Assembly: GCA_036898135.1 (NCBI GenBank)
Contig: CM072519.1
Location: 68,412,840 to 68,476,839 of the forward strand
Direction of reading: 5' to 3'
DNA from: Oncomelania hupensis
Lineage: Eukaryota; Mollusca; Gastropoda; Littorinimorpha; Pomatiopsidae
Length of the DNA: 64,000 nucleotides
Positions 1 through 11,400 of this stretch are shown piece after piece; the first letter of the stretch is position 1; the number at the start of each line of letters is the position of its first letter. A model generated the notes under the pieces. That model ran no database searches, was not told the origin of the DNA, and saw nothing but the letters and a program-made list of their open reading frames with translations. Made by a program: the position numbers and the translations under genes.

Positions 1-271
1 GCTCATGTCCTAAGGTGAGTGAGGGGCAGATATATATACAAACACCCAGCAAATACTACGTCCTTTTCGTCCTCACGTCGCATGGCGCAACTCTGCAAAT
101 ACTGCACTTTCACGTTAAAGTTAGAAGGTAATCTAAAATACATGCCTGACTGGGTGAAGAATATTATAATCTCAAAACCAAATCATATCATTAACTATAA
201 TTAGCATGCTCTGTGCCCTACCTTCAACTAAAGAGAAGAAATGAAGATATAAAAATAAATCCACTTGACTG
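1..271. other. Unassigned sequence left of the first repeat
   Basis: AT-rich sequence without a recognisable gene or repeat. It lies downstream of the CHTF8 stop codon on the minus strand and could include 3' UTR or intergenic DNA. Confidence 0.3.
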
Positions 272-681
272 ATCAGGAGTGAGATTTAGCGGTCGCCCGA
301 GGCGACTTAAAACCGGCTCGGGTGACCTCACTTTATAATTGAGCCAGCCCGCCTGGCGACCTAAAAAAAAAAGATACTACTTGCAGACTTTTAGAAGCTC
401 GGTCCGAAGCGAGAGCGTTTTTAGGTCACTGTTCGTCTGCTACGAGTATGAAGCATACGCGAGCGTTATTTCCCTTTCCCTACTTCCCTTTCGTGCCAAG
501 CGCGCTGTCTGCTTTGTTTGTGAAAGGACACTCGCTACAAATTACGTGTATAGTCAAAATTTGTGTTTTATATGTGAACGATTGTCGGGCTGCCTAAAAA
601 CCATGCGGGCTACCTCACTTTACTTACTAGCTAGCCCTGCGGGCTAGTTAGTCTCCTGGGTTAAATCTCACCCCTGCTGAT
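272..681. repeat. Probable non-autonomous fold-back element
   Basis: The two ends are imperfect inverted repeats: GTGAGATTTA near 278-288 on the left, and the same word on the minus strand near 662-673. Inside, blocks such as TGACCTCACTTTA and GCCCGC..CTAAAAA recur in direct and inverted order. There is no coding potential. The exact ends and target duplication are unclear. It sits just beyond the CHTF8 stop codon. Confidence 0.35.
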
Positions 682-706
682 AAAAATGTAGGTACCTCAG
701 ACTAGT

Positions 707-3700
707 CTATAATTTCTTTGGTACATTGGCAATGATGGGCTTAGGCCTAGCTTTGAACAAGATCTTTCTCGTGATGAGTGCCTCAACTAGGTATTCTGTT
801 TTTCTGGTGGTTTTTTCTCCGTCTTGGTCCATGGTATGGGTATCTCCGATGATGTTCTTGGTGAGAACAGCAAATGGTTTCTCCAGCTCTATCACTTTCC
901 CATGAAGAATGTGGTGGCCGATTATAAACACAGGTTCGTCCTGAAGTAATACATAAAATATAATAATTTATTAACATGGAAATCAGATATTAAGATAATA
1001 AATAAGGAAACACTGTTTGTGCTAAAATCAAATTGCAATTAATTATCATAAAAGCTTGGCCACATTAATTAATGATCCCTAACTGGACAAGCTGGTGCTT
1101 CAATCTTTACCGGAGCCTAGTGGCAAATGGTCTACTGAATGCATTAATTTAATTTATAAAGAATGTTAAAAACTTTGTTTAAGTACAACTCACGTCATTA
1201 GTAAAGTGAAGATCACCAATAAGTTTCCCGCTTAGCGGCACTGGCTGTCGTGTTTCTAATTCTCCTTGCATTTCTAACATGACCCATTCTATACACTGCT
1301 TGTCTGGATTTGGGCTGCAAAAGATGCACACATGTTTAAACAAAACAAACAAAAACATTCCCATACCCTCACAGTCACATACACACACTGTCACTATGAC
1401 AGACTTATATCAGTGCTTGACCCTGAATAATACACAGGCCCAAGAAGAAAAAGAAGTTGAATAAAAATGAGCACAATGATTCTGAATGTTTTTTTGATAG
1501 TCTAACAATGAGGGATGGCATGATACCTGATGAGTGGAAGGAAGTAGAGGTTAAACCAATACTATAAGAAAGGTGACAAAAGTTCTCCGGGTAATTATCG
1601 ACCTGTTAGCCTCACCTCGGTTGTCTTAAAAAGGTGTTTGAGAAATTTGTTAGAGGTGCACTGTTCTCTTACTTTGTCGAGAATGGCCTTCTACATGATG
1701 ACCAGTTTGGCTTTTCCAGGGGTAGGTCATATGTCACTCAGTTGTTGGTGACAATAAATGACTGGATCGATGTCCTCCTTAGATGAAGGTCATCCAATCG
1801 ATGCTGTATATCTTGATCTTAGGAAGGCATTCGATACTGTTCCACATCTCAGACTCTTACAGAAACTAAACGGTTATGGCATAAGTGGCAGCCCACTTGC
1901 ATGGATAAGGAGTTTCCTGACTGACAGGACCCAGTACGTGACTGTTAACGGTAACAGTTCTGACAAAATAAGTGTTACAAGCGGTGTCCCTCAGGGGAGC
2001 GTGTTGGGGCCGACATTATATATTTTATAAATGACATGCCAGAAAAGATAGAGTGTGACATAAAGATATTTGCTGATGACACAAAGGCATAGTTGATGAA
2101 AGTGGTGAGTCTAAGGAGAGAATGCAGCAATGCATTGACAAGTTGGTTGAAAGGACGGAAACATGGTTACTTAAATTTAACAGTGAAAAATTGAAGGTGT
2201 TGCATCTGGGCAAAAATAATCTCCAGATGATGGTAAAGAAAGGTGTAAGATTGAGACGAGAAGTGCCGAGAGGGATCTTGGAGTGATAGTGGATACAGAG
2301 CTCAGCTTTGTGAATCACATTGAGAGTACTGTTAAGAAAGCCAACAAAATATCAGCCCTGCTTGTAAGAACTTAGTATAAGTAATAAATCGAAGGATGTA
2401 ATGGTCCCCCTCTTTAAGGCTCTTATACGTCCCATTTTGGAGTATGCTAACCCCGTCTGGTGCCCATATTTGAGGAGGCATGTTGACTTGATCGGGGGTG
2501 TCCAGCACAGATTCACCAGGAAGATATATGGAATGTCAGGACTCTCCTACGAGGATACTGAACTCACTGAGGTTACCCAGTTTAGAGTATAGGAGAGAGC
2601 GGGGTGATTTAATCGAAACTTTTAAAATTGTGCACAATTTGTATGATCCTTTAACCACTGGTTCTCTTTTAAATTTTAATGACGTTGGTTTAACACGAGG
2701 TCACAAATTTAAACTAACTAAAACTTTTAATAATACTCGGAAATTTAATAAATATTTTACTAATAGAGTAACCATGGAATAACCTGACTGCCGAGGCTGT
2801 GGATGCTGGATCACTTAATGTGTTCAAGAATAGTCTGGACAAGTTATTTAAGGATAGCATCTACTCCACCAAATTGGAGTCTAAAAAATTATAAATTGGT
2901 AGGCACTGAGGCCAGGGGTTTGGGGCTTGAGACCCTTATCAAGATCTATACTGCTCAAAACAATTGAAGAGCCACCTTTGTTTTTTGGTCACTTATGAAC
3001 TTGGTAAAATATCGAAGTATTTTGAATTGTTCAAAATATCTTTTTGGTCTGTTTGCATGCAGCATTGAAGAGTCAACGTGAAAGTGAAAAAAAATGAGTT
3101 GAATTTGTTGTCAGCAACCTTCTTTTATCAGGTAAATTAGCACTTCAGGCACGTGAAAAATGCTGCCAGTTTAAGCGTTTCCATATGAATTAGCAGAAAT
3201 AATGGACAAAAACCCTGCTTTGCACAGTAAAGCCATGCCAGTAGAGAACACAAATCAGTGATTGTCGTCAGTGTAATGGGTATAAATGTTACAATTTTTC
3301 CAACTTGGTTAACCATGCCCCCAAGGCGACGTCTGAGTGAAGCAGACCGGGGTCGGGCTCTTGCCTGGCTTGAAGAAGGTGTTGGAGTGCGAGAGACTGG
3401 CCGCCGACTAGGAGTACACCATGCAGTCATACAAAGGCTGAGAAATCGTTTCAACGACACGGGAACGACCGCCGAACGAGAAAGGCCTGGACGTCCTCGA
3501 TGCACCACCAGACAGCAGGACAGATATCTGGTTGTGTACGCCCTACGGGAAAGAAGAGCCACTGCCAACAACCTCTGGGGCCAGCTGCGTGTAGCCGCTA
3601 ACATTACTGTTTCAGACCAGACAGTACGGAACCGCCTGAGAGAAGCGAACCACCGCGCCAGACATTCAGCAGTACGACCAATCCTGACGCCTGCCCACCG

Positions 3701-5151
3701 CGCAGCGCGCCTGGCATGGGCCAGGGCTCACGTGGGGTGGACCAGACAGCAGTGGGCGGCGGTCCTCTTTTCTGACGAATCGCGCTTCACTAGGTCATCA
3801 TGACGGCAGAAATCGGGTTTGGAGGCGAGAAGGCGAGCGCTACCACGACGCGACTGTTATGGAGCGCGACAGATACGGTGGAGGGTCCATCATGGTGTGG
3901 GGTGGAATGGGAAGGGCCCACAGAACACCTCTTCACAGAGTTGAGGGCAACCTGACTGGCGTCGGCTACAGGGACAACATCCTGGAGCCCATCGTCATCC
4001 CCGCTTTGCAAGCCATGGGCGCCGGCGCCATCTTCCAGAATGACAATGCGCGGCCGCACCGAGCCAGGGTGGTTAACGAGTTCCTCCAGCAGCAGAGGGT
4101 CAACCGCCTGCAGTGGCCAGCATGCTCACCTGACCTCAACCCAGTAGAGCACCTCTGGGACGAGATGGGCCGCCGAGTTCGGGCAAACCATCCCCCAGCC
4201 TTGAACCTGGATCACCTCTTCGGGATGCTCGAACAAGAGTGGCACAACATCCCTCAAATGACTCTGAGAAGGCTTGGGGAGTCCATGAGACAAAGATGCC
4301 TGGATTGCATTCGAGCACACGGTGGACACACGCAATATTGACTGTTTTCTTCATTATCCAAATGTATAGAATTGTGAAAACTGGGGTTATTTGTTTTAAG
4401 CCCAAAAAAGATGTAAATGAAATGATTTTTTCTTTTTCATTTTAGTAATGTAATGTTGTTCAATAATAAATGTTTCCATCTAAACCATTTTTTGCAAGTT
4501 GTTTTGTTCCGGTAAGTTATACATTTAATTTATTCCTCTGGCTCTTCAATTGTTTTGAGCAGTATATTATGAGGGCCAAAGCCAAGTTGAAGTCTCCTCT
4601 CTGAAAATCCTTATCGGGAAGAGAGGGGACTATAAACTGATTAAAAAAAAAAAAAAAAAAAAAAAAAGGCAAAGGCTTTTTAGCATGCATGCCGAACTAT
4701 GCTATGCTAATGCTCAATCTATTCAAGGTACAGTGAAATTTTTGGACTTATTTATTTATTTACTTAATCTTCTTCTTCTTCTTCTTCTTCTTCCGTTGGG
4801 GGCTGCCACCCTCAGCTTATTGAGGACTCTGCAGCCAAATGCTGGGTATGTTCTTGTTACCGGCACTCACCCGTCTAGGACATGAGCGTCAGGATCTTTA
4901 AAGTCCGTTATGATGGAGTGCATGCGACACAGACTAGACCTCGGTTTATACTCTCATCCGAAGGAGTAGGAAACGGGAGTAAAGTGTCTTTCCCAGGGAC
5001 ACAACACAATGGCCCGGACAAGGCTAAGCGCTTTTCCAGCTTAAGAGCTGCTCAAGGCGCTGGCCGATACAGGATCTAACTCAAGACTGCGTGTAATTTA
5101 CTTGAAAAAGTAAAACAGGCACACTTACATCTTTACAGCTATTTGCACCAT
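707..5151 (-). CDS. CHTF8: Chromosome transmission fidelity protein 8 homolog (Ctf8), three coding exons
   Basis: Ctf8 is the small subunit of the Ctf18-Dcc1-Ctf8-RFC clamp loader, which loads PCNA and supports sister-chromatid cohesion in the nucleus. The minus-strand coding exons are 5151-5129 (MVQIAVK plus two bases), 1314-1194 and 940-707. They total 378 nt, giving 125 aa, close to the roughly 121 aa of the vertebrate protein. Donors at 5128 (gtaagt) and 1193 (gtgagt) and both AG acceptors are canonical, and phases join cleanly (2, then 0). Family hallmarks seen are MVQI at the start, [35 protein letters not shown] and the C-terminal [15 protein letters not shown]. The first exon codes for only seven whole residues, and the start is set by MVQI. 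Intron 1 (1315-5128) is swollen by a LINE, a Tc1-like transposon and a SINE. The gene is divergent from PSMG2 across 273 bp. Confidence 0.93.
2949..4564 (+). mobile_element. Tc1-like DNA transposon with intact terminal inverted repeats
   Basis: The ends are near-perfect 26-bp inverted repeats: TACTGCTCAAAACAATTGAA at the left, and the same word on the minus strand ending at 4564. Flanking TA dinucleotides at 2947-2948 and 4565-4566 are the target duplication typical of Tc1/mariner. The element is 1616 bp and inserted into the 3' UTR of the older LINE, so it is the younger of the two. Confidence 0.93.
3315..4341 (+). pseudogene. Tc1-like transposase (DD34E) with one frameshift
   Basis: The reading frame opens at [13 protein letters not shown] (3315) with a helix-turn-helix DNA-binding half (about residues 5-110: [16 protein letters not shown], then the GRPR hook). 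It runs into the catalytic half at LFSDESRF (first Asp). It then meets a stop at 3801, and the continuation is in another frame from about 3800. That second part carries QNDNARPH (second Asp) and [14 protein letters not shown] (Glu). I count 34 residues between the second Asp and the Glu, so this is DD34E. Full length would be about 340 aa, normal for the family. The catalytic triad is preserved and only one indel near 3795 disables it. The stop is at 4339-4341. Confidence 0.9.
4790..5090 (-). mobile_element. SINE-X copy (dispersed SINE family)
   Basis: Shares long blocks with 16205-16460, 31829-32146 and (opposite strand) 49195-49450. Markers are CACCCGTCTAGGACATGAGC, ATCTTTAAAGTCCGTTATGA, CCTCGGTTTATACTCTCATC and CAAGAGCTGCTCAAGGCGCT in related copies. 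A short CTT microsatellite precedes it. It lies in CHTF8 intron 1, close to the first exon. Confidence 0.7.
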
Positions 5152-5424
5152 TTCTGCGAACTAATACCAACACAATCTTCGTAGAAAATGTCGTTCCCGC
5201 CTCCTTTCGCTTTCCAAAGACTACCTGAATGCAGAAAACTACGATTGTAAGTAGTGTCCCTTCCAGTTTCCTGCCAAAAGATGAAAGTTTCTTGACAGTA
5301 GATGCTTGTCCACAAAATGGCAGCCTCCTGGTGTAAACAATGACACGCTTTTTTTAAAACTTGTTGGCAAGAAATCGACTTATGTTTGCATTTTTTTATG
5401 TACAGATTGTGAAAACTAAGAACC
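5152..5424. promoter_or_regulatory. Candidate bidirectional CHTF8/PSMG2 promoter
   Basis: Only 273 bp separates the divergent start codons of CHTF8 (minus) and PSMG2 (plus). No TATA box is placed well for either gene. A CAAAATGGCAGCC sequence near 5315 resembles a YY1-type site, which is common in housekeeping promoters. The promoter role is inferred from spacing, not seen directly. Confidence 0.6.
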
Positions 5425-8400
5425 ATGTTTGTTCCAATATCCAAGAACAAAGTCTACAATTGGCAGGAATACACACTTCTTGTGGTAAGTCAAAAATAAA
5501 TAGTTTTCAAGCCCAAGCTGTGAACAGTCTCGTCTTTCGTAGGCCTTAATTACATACTCTAAACATGCTTTGTTTAATTATCATTATACAGTGTCTGTTA
5601 TAGTGTTAAGCTTTTGTGGTCTTGATGCTGTGTAAGTTTCACTTATCACTTTTTTGTTTCAGCCTGTTGTATCAGTTGGAAACATTGGACAGCTGACCAC
5701 AGATCTGGTGATTTCAACACTCTGCATGGACCGCATCGGCTACATTTTGCATGATGCCATCACGCCAGCAGTCGGCAATAATCCGTTTGCTCATGCTGAT
5801 GCTGACAAAGCAACTTGCGAGCTAACAACTTGCGTTGAAGGTAATAGTTTAAACTGATTTCATCCTCATCATCAAGACGGTATCTGGACGTTTCAGCGGT
5901 GGGCACTTTCGGTGATACCGCGGCAACCGCCGAAACGTCCAATCTGCTTTTCCACCAAATCGTCCATATGATATGGGATAGTGTTCTTTATTTTGATATA
6001 CAAATATAAGCTGCAAATGATGACCCAAACAATATATCATTTTATTTATTTTTTAAAATTTCTTTATAATTATTTTAATATTTATTTTTTTATTTTGTGT
6101 GTGTGGGATATTACTGCTATTACATCAGATTGCATTGGACGATGCTTAATTTGCGAAATGGTATCGAGTGCTCATAGCCAAGTAGCAATGTATAAAATAC
6201 GGCACCACCGAAAAGTCCAGCCATTTAGCAATGTAGAAAATATAGTACCTCCAAAACGTCCAGCCAGCAATGTATAAAATATAGTACCGCCGAAAAGTCC
6301 AGCCATATAGCAATGTATAAAATATGGCACCGCCGAAATGTCTAGCCATGTATAATAATGTATATTATTATTACTGTGTATCAATTATAGTACACGTTAT
6401 AACTTTTATATTTAAAAAAAATCTCGACCGACGTTTTCTATTATTAAAAACAAAAGGCAGTTTTGAGGGTGTAATCATTGCCTGGAACTTAAAACAGTGA
6501 TAACACTTATTTATAAAATAGAGCTATAGACGGCACCACCGAATGGTCCAGACTAATGCAGAACCCTCTCGCCACCGAACCGTCCACCGCTGAATTATCC
6601 AGGGTGTGATGCTGATTCGTCTCGCCACCGAAATGTCCATAATTCATCAAGACAATATAACCAGTTTTGAAGTTCATGACACCGCACAAGCTATCTTAGA
6701 CTTTCAAGCAGATGTTGATGGCATAATTTATAAGTTCATAGTTTATATTCTGAACTGTATGAATTCAAACAGATTTACAATGAATGATTTTTATTTATTA
6801 TAAATATAATTTATATTTTGCAGTGTATGAAAGTGTCACAGCACAGATAATGGCTATTCAACAAAGGGCTCCCCTTATTAAGGTAAGATCAGTCTACTAT
6901 TTGAAGAAGAATATAATTTTACCTCAGTTAGCAACCTTTTTTATGCATAAGTGTGTGCACTTACAAGTTACATGATGCATGCAAGCAGCCGCATTGTTTT
7001 TTGCCATTTAATAAAATGATAAAAATTACATGTGACACGTGTTCTGTATTACATTTTGAGTGCTTGTTTTTGCTGTTGCTCCTGATCGTGTGCTATTATC
7101 ATCATTAGCATCAATATCCACACAGTCAATGGCGTCTTCATCATCACTATCATCACAATTAATAATGAATTATTATCTTTAACTTAATTTTGCAGGGTCG
7201 CGTGAAGTCATACATAAAGTTTCTGTCTGAATGGATCAAAGAGAAGAACTTTTACCAAGTTGTCATCGTTGGTAGCACGTTCGCACACGAACGACTTGAT
7301 TACCAGATGGAAGGGTGAGTTAGTTATAACATAAATAGTATGATAAGTGAGTGATTCTCCACTGTTGGTTACTAAGTGGGGTAGCTCACATTCACGTTCA
7401 ATAACAATTAAATAAACAATCTTCTTGGTACTTTATATCATTTACTGTATTCAGTATATGTTAAAGAAACACTGTTAGCAGAAAGAGGTTTTTTATTTGG
7501 GTATATGTATTTATAAATAAATAGAAATGCAAGTAAATTGAGTCAAAATGGCGGTAAAAATACGGAACGGCAACACCACCTCACTAAAACCTTGAACTGT
7601 TGCAAGAAACAGGCATGTTGATTTAATATTTTGCTTTAAAAACAAACATAAATGCTTTATTTTATTGTCCAATGTGATCTGCCAAGTGTAAATAACACTG
7701 CAATTTGTAAAAAAACGAACGTAAAGGTACCATAACGTGCGTGACAAGCGGTGTCACAACTGACGTAAAACTTTTTCCTAGTGTGTGCCTTCGAGCAGAC
7801 GAAAAAAATAAAATGTTAACAGTACAGACAAAGCAATTTGTATCAACAAGTAAATTGGTGCAAAATTTTTATATTTATCACCTCTCAATAATTTTGTGGG
7901 ACTGGTTTATATGTTGGGGTCACGATGATGCGCTACGTTATGTGGAAAATTCAAATCCAAAAATAAAATAAAAACAAACACTTTATCGATTGATTGCGAC
8001 TGTTTCTGGTTCCGGTTTTATTAACTACACGAGATTTAGTGACGTTTTATGTTGAATAATAAGCAGTCTTTGACGTAGAACACAAAACTTGTGGAAGTGT
8101 CACACTTTTTGCCAGTATTCAAACCGGATGCGCACGATACGACACGTGTTTTAAATATAGTGTTTGTAATCATTTGAGAGGTTTCCGATTGATTATGGGG
8201 AGCACAAATACAATTTATAACTTTATCATTAACTATAGATATCTTATCTTTGGGTGTGATTAAATTTAGTGTAAAATTCAGATTTTAATTTTATTCTTGG
8301 AATGTGTTGAAAAGCTTACACTTTACAACCAATTTCACGTGGCGTCACATGATGCGCTAGAGATCCCTCCTGTCGAATTAAGACTCCACTATCTTATTAA

Positions 8401-11400
8401 AAATAATTTTCTTGTGAGTTTCACGCTAAATTGAAGCCAAAATATTGTTTCTCTCCATTAAATGGTTTTAAAAACATGAAAGGTAGTTTGTCTCTTTTGC
8501 GTTAGTTGAGATTTTGGGGTCACATGTAATGTTGTTATGCTGAAACTAAAAATAACTATGCACACACCCCTTTAGGTACAATCTGTCCCAAACATTATAA
8601 CAGTGTCTTTAGTTGTATAATAACCATTCTTAGGCATTACTTTACGTCTAGGTCCAGAATTGCCTGTTTAAGATAAAATAACCTGTCTGGCGTAACAGCA
8701 TTACGGTGTCACATGATGCGCTCGAGATCCCTTCTGTTGAATTAAGACTCCACTGATTTATTAAAAATAATTTTCTTGTGAGTTTCACGCTAAATTGAAA
8801 CCAAAATATTGTTTCTCTCCATTAAATGTTTTAAAAACATGAAAGGTAGTTTGTCTCTTTTGTGTTAGTTGAGATTTTGGGGTCACATGTAATGTTGTTA
8901 CGCTGAAACTAAAAATAACTATGCACACACCCCTTTAGGTACAATCTGTCCCAAACATTATAACAGTGTCCTTAGTTGTATAATAACCATTCTTAGGCAT
9001 TACTTTACGTCTAGGTCCAGAATTGCCTGTTTAAGATAAAATAACCTGTCTGGCGTAACAGCATTACGGTGTCACATGATGCGCTCGAGATCCCTTCTGT
9101 TGAATTAAGACTCCACTGATTTATTAAAAATAATTTTCTTGTGAGTTTCACGCTAAATTGAAACCAAAATATTGTTTCTCTCCATTAAATGTTTTAAAAA
9201 CATGAAAGGTAGTTTGTCTCTTTTGTGTTAGTTGAGATTTTGGGGTCACATGTAATGTTGTTACGCTGAAACTAAAAATAACTATGCACACACCCCTTTA
9301 GGTACAATCTGTCCCAAACATTATAACAGTGTCCTTAGTTGTATAATAACCATTCTTAGGCATTACTTTACTTCTAGGTCCAGAATTGCCTGTTTAATAT
9401 AAAATATCCTGTCTGGCGTAACAGCATTACAGTGTCACAACTTTTTGCTCTGATTGTGCAAGACTGATTAAAATTGTTACATTCTATTGTCTATCACATG
9501 ATTCATGCTTCCTAAGACCTTTCACCACAGACATGTTAGATTCATGTGGTCATTCAAAATAGTGATGTAATAGCACTCTGGTGTCACACTGTCATGCAGT
9601 CACACATTCACAGCAATGATACTTTGGTCTTGATTTTCTTTTAAAGTACGCTTGCCACTGGTATTTTAAATACATTTCCATACACTACAGTATTCCAGCT
9701 TCTAACAAGCACATTAAAACAAGTTTTCGTGGATTTTGAAAATTTATACCATTTTCCTGGTTTTAGTCACCAACAGTGGAGAATCACTCAAGTGAATTCT
9801 GGATCTTCTTCTTCTTCTTCTTGGTAATGTGAGAAATCTGTTTCCAAATAAAAGTAACATGTTTTGGGGGCATTAAAGCTCTTGAAAGAGCATTGTCGGG
9901 AGTTTTTATATAATTTTAACAAAAAAAAGTGTGTGTGTGCTTGGAGGAGAGAGGGAGGATGAGGGGAGGGTGGAAAGAATTTTAATCAATAACAATACAT
10001 ATATCTTAATATACTATTATATACTATTAATACATAATTAATTAAAATTATATTACCTTAATTATAAACTAATTAATCATTTTACTTTTCACTCTAAGTC
10101 AACTACTGCTTTTCTAAAATATTTAATCTGTAATTTCTTAATTCTAACATATGTGGTCTTTTACTTTATCATATACTAACTGAAAACTAACTAACTAAAA
10201 AAAAGTAATCAAAATAAATTATTGATTAAAATTATTATAAAAATACATTCATATTAAAAACTAATTTTAAACTTTACTTTTCACTCTAAACTACTTCTGT
10301 CCTAAAACAATGTAATCTATAATTTCTTATTTTTAACACGTAAATGGAATCGTTTATTTTATCGTATATTATATAATTATAACTACAAAAAATGTGGTCA
10401 AAATATAATAAAATAATACTTTTGTACCTACTACTGGCATCCACCTCCCCAAACTCTATGTGCTCTGCCAGCTCTCCTCTATCGTCACCCCACACACTGT
10501 CAGTATAACTTTACCATGATATTCTTTCAGCTTTGTATTATTGATTTACTGCGCAAAAATGTTTAACTAGGATTTTGAGACATTTTTCTGAGTCTTAAAT
10601 TTGAACTGTTTGTTTAAATTACGTTGTGAACCTTAAACAAAAGAATAATAGTGACTCTAAGAAATGCATTGACGTTGTAGGGTCGTGAACTTTATTGGTT
10701 ATAATAATATTAATAATAATCATACCGGATGCTACCACACATTTTCTACAATGGAATTCAAAGCTCGGCGATCTGAAGAGATTGGTATTACAGAAGGCAG
10801 AAGAGAAATCAATTTTTATTTTTCAAATTTTGATGGACTGGATCCAATGCCATTATTAAAGGAAGGGAGGAAACCAGGGTACCCAGAGAAAACCCCTCGA
10901 TGACCTAAAAGGTCTTGTACCTATGTTACGTAAGTTGATCCCCTTCGGGGTTTGAACCACAGACCTTTGGCCTAGGAAGCCTATGCCCTATCAACTGTGC
11001 TACCAGATCACTGCCATGTGTCATGATATTTCATATGATGTCCCAAACAGCCAGTTGGCAAGGCTGTCAAAATACCAATTTCATGCCTTTCCATCTCAAC
11101 CCACCAAGATTGAAAGATAGGTAAGGTAAGGTGTTCCATAATTTTTCAGTCTTTGGGGAGAAAAGCTTTTGCTACCTCGCTTTTTTCTAGGCCAGCTTAA
11201 TGAGAGCAGTGCCTATCTCCTTTAGTGCTGCTTTACCTTCCCTGGTTGTAAACAGATCCAGCTACCCTTTCACAGCTTGGTGGACTGGAGTGTGTCATGC
11301 GCTTGTTTCACTCTTTTTGTATCCTGTGGCGGTGGCCTTCCAAGCATGATCACCCATCCAAGTACTAGCCCATCGCAACCTTGCTTAACATGAAACTTTG

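Larger units (their letters stand above)
1470..4641 (+). mobile_element. Degenerate CR1/L2-like non-LTR retrotransposon, split by a Tc1-like insertion
   Basis: A 5'-truncated LINE with its reverse-transcriptase half in several frames. Readable blocks in order are [11 protein letters not shown] (about 1590), [11 protein letters not shown] (about 1815), [10 protein letters not shown] (about 1983), INDMPE then FADDTK (about 2030-2085), and a C-terminal block with [14 protein letters not shown] (about 2440). Frameshifts and stops break it throughout. The 3' UTR runs to 2948, is interrupted by the transposon at 2949-4564, and resumes at 4567. It ends in GACTATAAACTGATT and a poly-A run (4644-4667). 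Assignment to the CR1/L2 side of non-LTR elements is from the motif style, not a search. Confidence 0.8.

Noticed and set aside
339..647. 102-aa ORF at the left end
   Set aside because: Lies wholly within the fold-back repeat at 272-681.
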